A stretch of 30,907 nt of DNA. Source: DATGZX01 sp035296965 (GTDB lineage Bacteria; Planctomycetota; Planctomycetia; Gemmatales; Gemmataceae). Of this stretch, positions 14,044 through 22,170 are shown one piece after another (the first letter of the stretch is position 1; each line of letters starts with the position of its first letter). Made by a program: the position numbers and the translations under genes. The notes under the pieces are model-generated. The model was not told the origin of the DNA. It made no database searches and saw only the letters and a list, made by a program, of their open reading frames with translations. Where the stretch lies: contig DATGZX010000138.1 in NCBI GenBank assembly GCA_035296965.1, positions 1 to 30,907 of the forward strand, read 5' to 3'.

Positions 14044-15993
14044 ATGCCGCGTTATCATCGCATGAGACAGCCTTTCCTACATCGATCGACCCTCTGCCTC
14101 GAGTTGCTTGAAGATCGGCAGCTTCTCAGCGCCAGCCCGGTCGTGCCACAGCCTGTCCCCTTGATGCAACACCAAAGCGCCCCGCCACCAAGCGACCAGC
14201 CCGCAGGCCTCACTATATTCCCGGCTGTGGGCCCCGCCATCTCGCCGGCCATTGCTGCCGTCTATACGCCGGCACAGATGCGCACTGCGTACGGCCTCAA
14301 TCTGCTCTCCAACAAGGGGCAAGGCACGACGGTCGCCATCGTCGATGCCTACAATGACCCTAACATTACCTCGGATTTGTCCCTTTTCTCCTCATATTTC
14401 AGCCTGCCCCAGATGAACGGTGTCGGGAGTAATCCGACCTTTCAGATTCTGACTCCTCCCGGGCAGGCCACGCCTCCGAACCCGCCGTCGGGCAGCACCT
14501 GGGCCCTGGAGACTTCCCTGGACGTGGAGTGGGTCCATTCCATCGCCCCGTACGCCAACATCGACCTGGTCCATACCCAGAACAGCTCCGGGGATTCCCT
14601 CTATGCCGCTGAAATAGATGGACAACCCTATGCAAGTGGCGTCGGTTACGCCAAGACCCTGCCGGGCGTAGTTGTCGTGTCCAACAGCTACGGCAACGGC
14701 GAGTTCAACGGCGAAACCTTCTACGACTCGCAATTCACAACGCCCACCAACACAGTGGCGTTCACCTTCTCGACCGGCGACAATGGCGCCCCGGGTAGCT
14801 ATCCCGCCTACTCGCCCAACGTCGTGGCCGTCGGCGGCACGAGCCTGTACACCCTCTCCGCCCGAGGGGTTTACGGCTCGGAGTCCGGCTGGTCTGGCGG
14901 CGGGGGGGGCGTCAGCCGGTATGAACCGACACCGGCCTACCAATCCAGTAACGGCGTCAACTTCGGTGCCCGGTCCACGCCGGACATCTCCATGGATGCC
15001 AATCCCAATACAGGCGTGTTGGTCATCGATCAGTACGACTTCCCCGGCAATTTTATCGAAGTCGGAGGCACCAGCCTCTCTGCGCCGATGTGGGCCGGCC
15101 TGATCGCTCTGGGCGATCAGTCGCGCATTGCTGGCGGTGGGGAAGCGCTCAGTTCCATCGGCGTCCTCGACGCGCTGTATGGGGCTTACAACTCGTCCAG
15201 CTACCTTACCGATTTCCACGACGTGACCACCGGCAACAACGGCTTCGCCGCCGGGCCGGGTTACGACCTGGTGACAGGCATCGGCACGCCGAAGGCCCAG
15301 CTCATCGTCCCACTGCTCGCCGGCGCCGGCGGCGGCGCCCCCACCGTCCAGCTCGGGTCGGGCGGCACGGGCTCGGGCCAGGGAATCAATGCCGGCATCT
15401 GGACCAACAACTTCCGCGTGGACTACGCCTTGGCCGCCCTCTCCGCCCCGGCGGTGGTGGCGGACTCTTCCGCCACGAGCCAGTCCGCCCGTTCCGATGC
15501 CGCCTCGGTCACGGCCCCAGTGAATTTACCCCTGACCGCTGCTGCGGCCGTCTTGCCGGGTGGTCGCGGTTTCTTGGCCCCGACCATGCTCTCTTCCGGC
15601 GGAGGCGGGGAGGACGTCACCGACTCCTCCGCCCCGATCGACACGACGACGAACCCTGTGCCGATCGAGCCGGGTCAACCGACAGCACTGGCCGAGGGCC
15701 TCTCCCTCCCGGCCGTCCCGGGAACACCAGCCGTGGGTTCCAGCATTCCCGTTACGGGGTGGCTTGGGGTGACCGATGCCCCGTTTGCGAGTCACGGGCC
15801 CCTGGGAATTGATGGCGATCCGGTGATGCCCCTGCTGCCGGGGGTCGCCGCCCGCGAGGACGCCGTCGCGAACCTGACGGGGTTGGCCGGGATGGCCCTG
15901 GTCCTGGGAGGGGCGTGCACCGGCCTCACGCCAAGGAAGGCGGCGGTGCTGCGGCCTTCCCTGCGCGTTGATCTGGGCCGGAGGAAATCCTAA
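14044..15993 (+). CDS. S53 (sedolisin) family serine peptidase with planctomycete N-terminal LE-LE-R-LLS motif
   Basis: A 649-residue surface or secreted protease. The N-terminus has 'LELLEDRQLLSA' (residues 19-30), the LEPR-XLL-type motif found on large exported planctomycete proteins. The catalytic domain (about 75-425) shows E156 and D160 in 'ALETSLDVEW', the oxyanion aspartate D246 in 'FSTGDNGAPGSYPA' and the nucleophile S344 in 'GGTSLSAPMWAGL'. The calcium-site region is 'FHDVTTGNNGF...GPGYDLVTGIGTP'. The maturation pro-domain typical of sedolisins is missing or very short, which is unusual. The C-terminal 220 residues are low-complexity (Ala/Gly/Pro/Ser), ending in a hydrophobic stretch 'LTGLAGMALVLGGACTGL' and a basic tail that could anchor it. 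AAGGAG precedes the ATG, and a strong terminator follows the stop. Confidence 0.93.
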   Translation: MPRYHRMRQPFLHRSTLCLELLEDRQLLSASPVVPQPVPLMQHQSAPPPSDQPAGLTIFPAVGPAISPAIAAVYTPAQMRTAYGLNLLSNKGQGTTVAIVDAYNDPNITSDLSLFSSYFSLPQMNGVGSNPTFQILTPPGQATPPNPPSGSTWALETSLDVEWVHSIAPYANIDLVHTQNSSGDSLYAAEIDGQPYASGVGYAKTLPGVVVVSNSYGNGEFNGETFYDSQFTTPTNTVAFTFSTGDNGAPGSYPAYSPNVVAVGGTSLYTLSARGVYGSESGWSGGGGGVSRYEPTPAYQSSNGVNFGARSTPDISMDANPNTGVLVIDQYDFPGNFIEVGGTSLSAPMWAGLIALGDQSRIAGGGEALSSIGVLDALYGAYNSSSYLTDFHDVTTGNNGFAAGPGYDLVTGIGTPKAQLIVPLLAGAGGGAPTVQLGSGGTGSGQGINAGIWTNNFRVDYALAALSAPAVVADSSATSQSARSDAASVTAPVNLPLTAAAAVLPGGRGFLAPTMLSSGGGGEDVTDSSAPIDTTTNPVPIEPGQPTALAEGLSLPAVPGTPAVGSSIPVTGWLGVTDAPFASHGPLGIDGDPVMPLLPGVAAREDAVANLTGLAGMALVLGGACTGLTPRKAAVLRPSLRVDLGRRKS

Positions 15994-16053
15994 TAACGAC
16001 CCGGACCCCTGCGCACAAACAGCCGGCGCCAGCGCCAGCCCTCCAAAGAAAAA

Positions 16054-16092
16054 GGTGTCTGGAGTAGGAACAACTCCAGGCGCCTTTTTTTC
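16054..16092 (+). terminator. Intrinsic terminator of the S53 peptidase gene
   Basis: GGTGTCTGGAGT (16054-16065) pairs with AACTCCAGGCGCC (16072-16084) with two G-U wobbles around a six-base loop, and a run of seven T follows directly (16085-16091). It lies 60 bp past the peptidase stop codon. This is the clearest rho-independent terminator in the window. Confidence 0.92.
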
Positions 16093-16335
16093 TAGCCCGG
16101 ATTATTCATCACCCCCCTTCCGGCTGCGAGAGGAAAAGGGGTCTGCCGAGCCTGTTTCACCAGGCGGTCTTACCGACTTGCCCAGCTTGCTCTAATTGCG
16201 TAGGATCTGTTCGAGAAAAGTTGTGTTTCCCGCAGGACCCTGACAAGGTAAAGCTCTTAAACTCTGGTTCGCCCCGCATGGTACCTGTGCGCTGGGGCGA
16301 AGGGGCACGACTACTAGGATCGGCAGGTAGCGATC

Positions 16336-16662
16336 ATGACTACTCCTACTACAGCTATCGGGACGCCTGAAGCAGATCTTCGCCAGCGCTTTCGCGAACG
16401 CTCGGCCCTGTGGAAGCAGAAATCTCGCTATCTGTCCAATACAGCGCAGATGGCCCTGCTCAAGCCTTACCAGGAGATCATCGGCATGGGGAAGCCGGCG
16501 GTGCCGCTGATCCTCGAAGAACTGCAAAACGAGCCAGACCAGTGGTTTTGGGCGCTTGAGGCAATTACTAGCGAAAACCCTGTTCCTCCCGAAGCGGCGG
16601 GCCAGGTGCGCTTGATGGCCGAAGCCTGGATTAACTGGGGTAAGCAACACGGACTGATCTAG
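16336..16662 (+). CDS. Small helical protein of unknown function, first gene of a coupled pair
   Basis: A 108-residue soluble protein. The first 35 residues are charged and helical (a run such as 'LRQRFRERSALWKQKS'). The rest carries a patterned block, 'IGMGKPAVPLILEELQ' (about 50-65), then 'DQWFWALEAITSENPVPPE' and 'MAEAWINWGKQHG'. I have seen this IG-AVPLIL-EL...WFWAL-AIT-E-PV...W--WG pattern in other bacteria, in uncharacterised proteins beside a gene like the next one, but no function is known to me. The amphipathic spacing resembles a single HEAT-like helical repeat. The ATG at 16336 has AGGT eight bases before it. Only three bases separate its stop from the next ATG, so the two are translationally coupled and their products probably interact. 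Confidence 0.82.
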   Translation: MTTPTTAIGTPEADLRQRFRERSALWKQKSRYLSNTAQMALLKPYQEIIGMGKPAVPLILEELQNEPDQWFWALEAITSENPVPPEAAGQVRLMAEAWINWGKQHGLI

Positions 16663-16665
16663 CCC

Positions 16666-17100
16666 ATGATCGCCAGCGATGAGTTCCCTCGCCTGAATCC
16701 CGGCAACCACTGCATCACCAGCCCACCAACCCCCGAGTACAACTGCATTGCCTGGGCAAACGGTGACACCACACACTGGTGGCAGCCAGGCGTCTTTTGG
16801 CCCATGCAAACTGGTCCGGACGACTACGGCATCGGCGTCTTGGAGCAGATGTTCCTCTCAAGGGGGTACACCGACTGCGCTATGGATACAGGTCTTGAGC
16901 CGGCCTTCGAAAAAGTCGCCCTGTACTGTCTTGGTGGCTTCCTTTATACGCACGCGGCCCGACAGCTTCCCAATGGGAAATGGACCAGCAAACTCGGAGG
17001 CGCGGAAGACATCGAACATGACCAACCGCATGAGCTAGCGGGTGGAATCTACGGCGAAGTCGTTCAGATCATGAAACGACCATTAAGCAGCTCCATCTGA
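16666..17100 (+). CDS. Small protein with Cys/His motifs (DUF7689-like), second gene of a coupled pair
   Basis: A 144-residue protein recognisable by 'FPRLNPGNHCITSPPTPEYN', directly followed by 'CIAWA' (C27) and 'HWWQPG'. A central 'LSRGYTDC' comes next, then 'KVALYCLGGFLYTHAARQL' with H96, 'GKWTSKLG', and 'AEDIEHDQPHEL' (E114/D115). I associate this pattern with the family labelled DUF7689; that name is from memory. The order Cys in 'NC-AWA', then His in 'HAARQ', then an acidic residue, resembles a papain-like or NlpC/P60-like cysteine-hydrolase triad. This is an inference from motif order only. It has no signal peptide or membrane segment. It could be an effector or toxin whose partner or antitoxin is the 108-aa protein encoded three bases upstream, or both could belong to one enzyme complex. 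Confidence 0.82.
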   Translation: MIASDEFPRLNPGNHCITSPPTPEYNCIAWANGDTTHWWQPGVFWPMQTGPDDYGIGVLEQMFLSRGYTDCAMDTGLEPAFEKVALYCLGGFLYTHAARQLPNGKWTSKLGGAEDIEHDQPHELAGGIYGEVVQIMKRPLSSSI

Positions 17101-17289
17101 GATGCGGCGGAAAGGGGACGCGGACCGTTTCGTCTATGCTCGGCGCAAGTCTCTGACCCCGACGCTTCCCCGACCGAAGGTCTCCTGGGCAATCGGCTCT
17201 CCCTCCCATGAACCAATCCCATCATTCTTGGCTCCGGCCTCGTCTCCCGTTATGTTGTGCCTATGGAACGATAGCGCTTTCGCGCTGAT

Positions 17290-17439
17290 GGCGCTCTCCT
17301 CTGTGTCACCTACACGGTGCTCGAAAGGTTGCCGGTATTTGTCTCCGAAGGGGCCGGCAAAATCGTCACGGAGAGCATCAACTTTCTTCATCTCAATACG
17401 GACTTGCGCGAATTCACGGGCAAACAACTGGCGGATTAA
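17290..17439 (+). pseudogene. Possible 3' remnant of a degraded gene
   Basis: One frame reads about 50 well-behaved codons ending in TAA at 17437-17439, including 'YTVLERLPVFVSEGAGKIV' and 'FLHLNTDLREFTGKQLAD'. It looks protein-like in composition and pattern. There is no start codon, and an in-frame TAG lies just upstream near 17268. I cannot assign a family. It may be the tail of a gene disrupted by the neighbouring repeats. Confidence 0.35.
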
Positions 17440-17576
17440 GGGGCTGATCAGGCAGCCGGAGGATTGGCGCTTTTCGTCGGCTGGGTGTTGGCTGAATAGG
17501 GATGGGGCGTGGTGCGATGTTGTGCTGAACGCAGGGTTTGTTGGTGAGGGCGGGGGAGGGAGACCTTCGGTCGAGG

Positions 17577-17673
17577 GAGCGGCGGGGTCGGGAGACCCGC
17601 GCCGCGCGCTCAGGCGGGAGCGGCGGGGTCCGGAGACCCGCGCCGAGCGCAGACCCGCGGCGAGCGCTCAGGC
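17577..17673. repeat. GC-rich tandem repeat, 41-bp period, with internal hairpins
   Basis: GAGCGGCGGGGTC...GGAGACCCGCGCCG begins at 17577 and again at 17618 with few differences. A third, partial unit (AGACCCGCGGCGAGCGCTCA) occupies 17651-17670. Each full unit can fold through GGGTC...GACCC and flanking GGCG/CGCC. This type of GC-rich palindromic tandem repeat is common between genes in such genomes. No transposase is nearby. Confidence 0.8.
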
Positions 17674-17830
17674 AACTCGAAGCGCTAACAAGGACATCGC
17701 TGACGCTTCGGGCTGGTATACTGCCGATTCGTCCACGGTTCCCTTGTATTTTCTGGTTTTGGGCAGGGAAAATGTCAATTCGCAGGTAGCCGCGTCGAAC
17801 AAAGGATAGGCCCCCGAGGAGGACCTCCTT

Positions 17831-18760
17831 GTGATCGAAGTAAAGGGATTGCTGAAAAAATACGGCGAGCTGTTGGCCGTAAACGATGTGAGTTTCCTGG
17901 CCGAGCCCGGCAAGATCTTTGGTCTCTTGGGCCCCAACGGCGCCGGTAAATCGACGACGCTGGGTTGCATTTCCGGCCTCCTTGAGCCAAGTGCCGGGCA
18001 TGTCCTGGTCCTGGGCTACGATGTCGTCCTGGAGCCGAGGGCCGCCCGCGAGCGCCTGGGCGTCGTTCCGCAGGAGCTGGCGCTTTACGAGGACCTGTCG
18101 GCGACGGAAAACCTGCGCTACTGGGGCTCGGCGTATGGGCTCAGGCGGGCGGAGCTGACAAAGCGGGTGCAGGAGGTATTGGCGGCCACCGGTTTGCTCG
18201 ACCGCGCTCGCGAACCTGTGAAACGCTTCAGCGGCGGCATGAAGCGCCGCCTTAACCTGGGCTGCGGCATCGTCCATCGGCCGAAGGTGCTGCTGCTGGA
18301 TGAGCCCACGGTCGGCGTGGACCCGCAGTCGCGCGTCCGCTTGCTGGATCTCGTTCGGGAAGAAGTGGCGGCGGGCGCGTGCGTGCTCTATACGACGCAC
18401 TACATGGAGGAGGCCGAGGCCCTCTGCGACCAGATCGCCATCATCGATCATGGCAAGATCATCGCCGCCGGCACGCTGGCTGAGCTGCACAAGATGGCAG
18501 GCGAGAGCGACGTGCTGCGCTGCACTGGAAAATTTGACGCGGAAAAGACCCGGGATGCGCTCAAGCAGCTTGAAGGGGTCGAAATCGTTCAAGCGGACAA
18601 CACGAGCTTGCGGCTCGCCGTTCGCGAGGCGTCGCGCAAGCTGCCGGAGTTGTTTGCCGCCCTGGCAACCGCGGGCGCCGAGGTGCGCGAAACCACGATG
18701 ACTCAACCGAGCCTGGAAGGCCTGTTCATCAAGCTGACAGGGAAGGAGCTGCGCGAATAA
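17831..18760 (+). CDS. ABC-2 type exporter, ATP-binding subunit
   Basis: A 309-residue ATPase of the NatA/DrrA/CcmA group that powers an ABC-2 exporter. Motifs: Walker A 'GPNGAGKST' with K40, Q-loop 'VVPQELALY', signature 'FSGGMKRR' (133-140), Walker B 'VLLLDEPTVGVDP' with D157-E158, and switch histidine H190 in 'YTTHYMEEAEAL'. After about residue 220 comes the accessory C-terminal domain usual in this group. The start is GTG at 17831, eight bases after AGGAGG. The first permease begins two bases after the TAA, so the three genes form one operon. The substrate is unknown; drugs, lipids or polysaccharide precursors are all possible, and nothing nearby narrows this down. Confidence 0.96.
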   Translation: MIEVKGLLKKYGELLAVNDVSFLAEPGKIFGLLGPNGAGKSTTLGCISGLLEPSAGHVLVLGYDVVLEPRAARERLGVVPQELALYEDLSATENLRYWGSAYGLRRAELTKRVQEVLAATGLLDRAREPVKRFSGGMKRRLNLGCGIVHRPKVLLLDEPTVGVDPQSRVRLLDLVREEVAAGACVLYTTHYMEEAEALCDQIAIIDHGKIIAAGTLAELHKMAGESDVLRCTGKFDAEKTRDALKQLEGVEIVQADNTSLRLAVREASRKLPELFAALATAGAEVRETTMTQPSLEGLFIKLTGKELRE

Positions 18761-18762
18761 CC

Positions 18763-20007
18763 ATGCAATTCCTTCTTAGCGCTGCCGAGAAAGATCTGCG
18801 GCGTCACGCCCGCGACCCCATGTCCTTGGTCCTCTGGGTGGGCATTCCGCTCCTCATCGGCGGGCTGATTAGCCTGGTGATGAGTGGTTTGGACGAGGCG
18901 CCACCCACCGCTCACCTTCTCGTAGCCGACGAGGACGGCGGCAGACTTAGCTGGCTGTTGGCACGAGCATTCGGGCAGACCGGATCGGGACAGTTTCTGC
19001 ATGTGGAGGAAGTCAGCAGCGAAGAGGGCCGAGCCCGCATCGGTCGCGGCGCGGCCACTGCCCTGCTGGTGATCCCCGCCGGCTTCACTGCGGCGGTGCT
19101 CAAGGAAAAGCCGACCACTCTCTTGCTCGTGACCAATCCGGCGCAGCGCATCTTGCCCCTGATGGTGCAGGAAAGCCTCGAAATGGCAGCCGACGGCGCG
19201 TTCTACGTGCACCGCATTGCCGGCCCCGAAGTTCGTGAGATCGCGCAGGGGCCGCTGGACAAAAAGAAGGTCTATTCGAACGCGGACATCGCTCGCATCA
19301 GCGTTTCGATCAACAAGGTCATGGAGCGGATGCAGAAGTATCTTTTCCCGCCGGTGATCGACGTCGAGGCGAAGTCGCTGGACCAAGAGGCGGGCCAACC
19401 GAAGCCCAGCATCACGCAGTTGTTCCTGCCCGGTATCTTGTTCATGGCCCTGGTGTTCATGTCCGAGGGGTTGAGCAGCGATGTCTGGCGTGAGCGCGAT
19501 CAAGGCACTCTGCGGCGTGCAGCGTGCACGCCGGCGGCAACCGGGGCCCTGCTGAGTGGCAAACTGCTTGCCGGCGCGGCCTTGATGCTCGGCTCTTCAT
19601 TCGTCGTCCTGCTCGCCGGCATGATTTACCTAAGCCTGCCGCTCATAACGCTGCCGCTCCTTCTGTGCTGGTCAGTCTGTTCGGGGCTCACCTTTCTGCT
19701 GATGCTACAGCTCATCCAGATGTATGCCTCCAGCCAACGAGCCGCCAGCGTTCTGACCAATAGCATTGCCATGCCACTGCTCTTTGTCGGCGGCAGTTTC
19801 TTCCCGTTCGAGTTCATGCCGGCGTGGATGGCAGCCATCGGCCGCTTCACTCCCAATGGCTGGGCGCTGGCCAAGCTCAAGGACATTCTTGCCGGCCGAG
19901 AGACTGTCGCCACGCTTGCGCTCGCTTTTGCAGTGATCGCGGTTATCGGAGCGGTATTGTTTTTCTTGAACCTGCGCCGACTGCGTGGTGTATTTGCCCG
20001 GAGCTAA
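18763..20007 (+). CDS. ABC-2 type exporter permease, first subunit
   Basis: A 414-residue membrane protein with the YhgE/DrrB-like ABC-2 plan: one membrane helix near the N-terminus ('LVLWVGIPLLIGGLISLVM', about 22-40), a large extracytoplasmic domain (about 45-215), then a cluster of helices from about 225 to 405. 'VWRERDQGTLRRAACTPA' just after the second helix is the amphipathic coupling segment typical of these permeases. It starts two bases after the ATPase stop and ends ten bases before the second permease. Two different permeases indicate a heterodimeric membrane part. Confidence 0.93.
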   Translation: MQFLLSAAEKDLRRHARDPMSLVLWVGIPLLIGGLISLVMSGLDEAPPTAHLLVADEDGGRLSWLLARAFGQTGSGQFLHVEEVSSEEGRARIGRGAATALLVIPAGFTAAVLKEKPTTLLLVTNPAQRILPLMVQESLEMAADGAFYVHRIAGPEVREIAQGPLDKKKVYSNADIARISVSINKVMERMQKYLFPPVIDVEAKSLDQEAGQPKPSITQLFLPGILFMALVFMSEGLSSDVWRERDQGTLRRAACTPAATGALLSGKLLAGAALMLGSSFVVLLAGMIYLSLPLITLPLLLCWSVCSGLTFLLMLQLIQMYASSQRAASVLTNSIAMPLLFVGGSFFPFEFMPAWMAAIGRFTPNGWALAKLKDILAGRETVATLALAFAVIAVIGAVLFFLNLRRLRGVFARS

Positions 20008-20017
20008 AAGGTGTCTC

Positions 20018-21157
20018 ATGCTGCAAGCAGCTTGGTTCATCGCGCGGAAAGATGTGCAATACATCGTGCGCGAGCGTGAGAGTATCCTCTGGCTGTTCGT
20101 GATGCCGATCGTCTTCTTCTACTTCGTCGGCACCATCACGGGCGGGTTCGCGGGGAACGGCTCCGGCAAAGAACGGCTGGCAGTCTGGGCGCCAAGCGAT
20201 GCTGGATTTCTCGCCGAAGATCTGATCGGGCGGCTCGAAAAGACAGGGTACGAGATCGTGCGGCCGGAAACGGCAGAGGAATTCGCCCTGGCCGGACGGC
20301 AACTAACGATTCCGTCTCACTTCACCGAGTCGATCCTGGCCGGCAACAAGAACACCCTGCTTTTTGCCCACAAGGACAGCGGACTCGGCAAGCAGCAGGA
20401 CGAGCTTCGCATCCGCCGGGCCGCTTACACGATGCTCGCCAACATGCTGGCCTGCGCCGCGGACAACAAACAGCCGAGCGCGGAGGAGTTTGCCAAGCTT
20501 GACGCCCTGCCCCGTGCCTTGAAAGTGGAAGTGCAGGCCGGCGGCCAGCGGCACGAGATTCCAACCGGATTCGAGCAAGCGATTCCCGGAACGATGGTCA
20601 TGTTCACCATGATTGTGCTGCTCACTAGCGGTACCGCCACGCTTGTCGCGGAGCGCCGGTTGGGCGTGCTACGCCGGCTGGCCTGTACGCCGATCTCGCG
20701 CGAGGCAGTCCTTCTGGGCAAATGGGGAGGCAGGCTCGGATTGGGCTTCGTGCAAATCGCATTCGCGCTAGCGGCTGGGACCGTTCTCTTTGCCATGAAA
20801 TGGGGACCGGATTTGCCCATGATCCTGCTCGTGCTCGTTAGCTGGGGCGGATTATGCGCCTCGCTGGCTTTGCTCCTGGGTAGCTTGGTGACGACGGAGG
20901 GGCAGGCGGTTGGCGTGGGCGCGCTGGCCAGCAATGCGCTAGCGGCGCTGGGAGGCTGCTGGTGGCCGATCGAGATCACGCCACCGTGGATGCAATCTCT
21001 GGCAAAGTTCCTGCCCACGGGCTGGGCCATGGATGCCATGCACAAACTCATCAGTTTTCGATCAGGGGCCGCCAGCGCGCTGCCGCACGTCGCGGCCCTG
21101 CTCACGGCTACGCTGGTTGTGGGCTGGCTAGCGGCGCGGCGGTTTCGGTTTCAGTGA
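20018..21157 (+). CDS. ABC-2 type exporter permease, second subunit
   Basis: A 379-residue homologue-like partner of the preceding permease, with the same layout: helix 1 'ILWLFVMPIVFFYFVGTI', an external domain to about residue 185, and five further helices. The sequence between helices carries 'LVAERRLGVLRRLACTPIS', nearly the same coupling motif as in the first permease, which suggests an old gene duplication. The start at ATG 20018 is preferred over a frame beginning at 19985 because the latter overlaps the upstream gene and lacks a ribosome site. Last gene of the operon; its end faces the formate operon. Confidence 0.93.
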   Translation: MLQAAWFIARKDVQYIVRERESILWLFVMPIVFFYFVGTITGGFAGNGSGKERLAVWAPSDAGFLAEDLIGRLEKTGYEIVRPETAEEFALAGRQLTIPSHFTESILAGNKNTLLFAHKDSGLGKQQDELRIRRAAYTMLANMLACAADNKQPSAEEFAKLDALPRALKVEVQAGGQRHEIPTGFEQAIPGTMVMFTMIVLLTSGTATLVAERRLGVLRRLACTPISREAVLLGKWGGRLGLGFVQIAFALAAGTVLFAMKWGPDLPMILLVLVSWGGLCASLALLLGSLVTTEGQAVGVGALASNALAALGGCWWPIEITPPWMQSLAKFLPTGWAMDAMHKLISFRSGAASALPHVAALLTATLVVGWLAARRFRFQ

Positions 21158-21227
21158 GCCAGGGGTCATTCACCTAGGGGTGAGGGGAATAGGGGCGAGA
21201 GGGACAGGGCGAGGCCAGAATTGAATC

Positions 21228-22109
21228 TCACGAGAGCGCATGAGGCGCCATCACGATCTCCAAGCGCGTCACAAAACCACCCACAAGCACCAGCAGCGCA
21301 GCACAAAGCTCCAGAGAAACCTGACTCCCCGCGAGCAACAGGCAGAGGGGGAGCAGGACTCCTACACCAATTGATAGAAGGCCGGCTCGGGAAAGCTTGC
21401 CGCGATTCATCCGTGCCAGGTCCTTGCGCACTTCCCAGCAGAACGGGGCCAACGGGGCGGAGCCGAGCAACAGAAGCACGACTAGCGCATGGCGGAGCAT
21501 GTTCACCGCCTCCGGACTACCCAAGAATGTAGCCAAAAGAAGCATTTCCGCGCAGCCGAGCACGAGGGTCGAGGCGGTAAGGTAGCCGCCTAACCAGCGG
21601 GCGTCCTTCCAGAGCGGTTGGGAACTCGTGCTGTATAGCACGCCTTTGTAGATGGCCGCGAGCAGGGCGGGCACTAGTCCTATGCCGATGACCAGCCGGC
21701 GCGCCCATTGCAGCCCCGGCCCGTCCGGAATCGGCAGCAGGGTGAGCAATGCAACAGCGGTTGCAAACAGCGAAAAGATTGTGATGCACCAGACGCCCAG
21801 CGACATGGGTGAGCTGGGCTTGAACACGCGCAGCATGTGGTGGAAACGCAGCGGGTCGCCCAGGTCGAGCACCAGGCAAGTCAGGTCGGCAAACAGCAGC
21901 AATAGTGCGGCTGGGTAGGCTAGCGTCACGACGTGCGTGAAAATGTCCGGCCTGGCCAGCTCGCCGACAGATGCAACCACGAATAAGCCGGTTGCCATGC
22001 CGTTGAACATGGTGTCCCAGGCGACCAGCGCGTGCCAGTTGGGTGCCTTGGTCACCGGCCCGCTCGCGTAGTGGGAACTGGATGCCTGCGGGTGGGAGTC
22101 GGCCTGCAT
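21228..22109 (-). CDS. NrfD/PsrC-type membrane subunit of formate dehydrogenase
   Basis: A 293-residue integral membrane protein with about eight or nine predicted helices, fitting the NrfD/PsrC/DmsC group that anchors molybdo-enzymes and exchanges electrons with quinones. Recognisable features include 'LFADLTCLVLDLGDPLRFHHMLRVF' (written here from about residue 75; compare the LDLGDP-RFW motif of NrfD) and 'SPMSLGVWCITIFS'. Together with FdhB it should pass electrons to or from menaquinone. The start is ATG 22109 (GGTG six bases upstream) or GTG 22118. It is the last gene of the operon and converges with the ABC exporter. Confidence 0.88.
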   Translation of the reverse strand: MQADSHPQASSSHYASGPVTKAPNWHALVAWDTMFNGMATGLFVVASVGELARPDIFTHVVTLAYPAALLLLFADLTCLVLDLGDPLRFHHMLRVFKPSSPMSLGVWCITIFSLFATAVALLTLLPIPDGPGLQWARRLVIGIGLVPALLAAIYKGVLYSTSSQPLWKDARWLGGYLTASTLVLGCAEMLLLATFLGSPEAVNMLRHALVVLLLLGSAPLAPFCWEVRKDLARMNRGKLSRAGLLSIGVGVLLPLCLLLAGSQVSLELCAALLVLVGGFVTRLEIVMAPHALS

Positions 22110-22170
22110 GTTGGTCACCGTTCAGCTCGCGGTATTTCGTTTTCTCGTTGCGGCACCCAAAGAGACTGAT

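Larger units (their letters stand above)
17101..17830. other. Long intergenic region before the ABC exporter operon
   Basis: About 730 bp without an intact gene. One plus-strand frame is open across most of it (17102-17809), but its product is low-complexity, lacks any domain and crosses a GC-rich repeat block, so I do not call it a gene. The region holds a possible short gene remnant (17290-17439), the repeat block at 17577-17673, and, next to the ATPase gene, the presumed promoter and ribosome site (AGGAGG near 17816-17821). Confidence 0.6.

Noticed and set aside
17577..17673. GC-rich repeats as a possible CRISPR array
   Set aside because: The units are contiguous with no unique spacers, imperfect, only two and a half in number, and no cas gene is nearby.
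17102..17809. 235-codon open frame on the plus strand
   Set aside because: It has no ribosome site, its product is low-complexity with no family pattern, and it runs through a GC-rich tandem repeat. The open frame is explained by high GC content.
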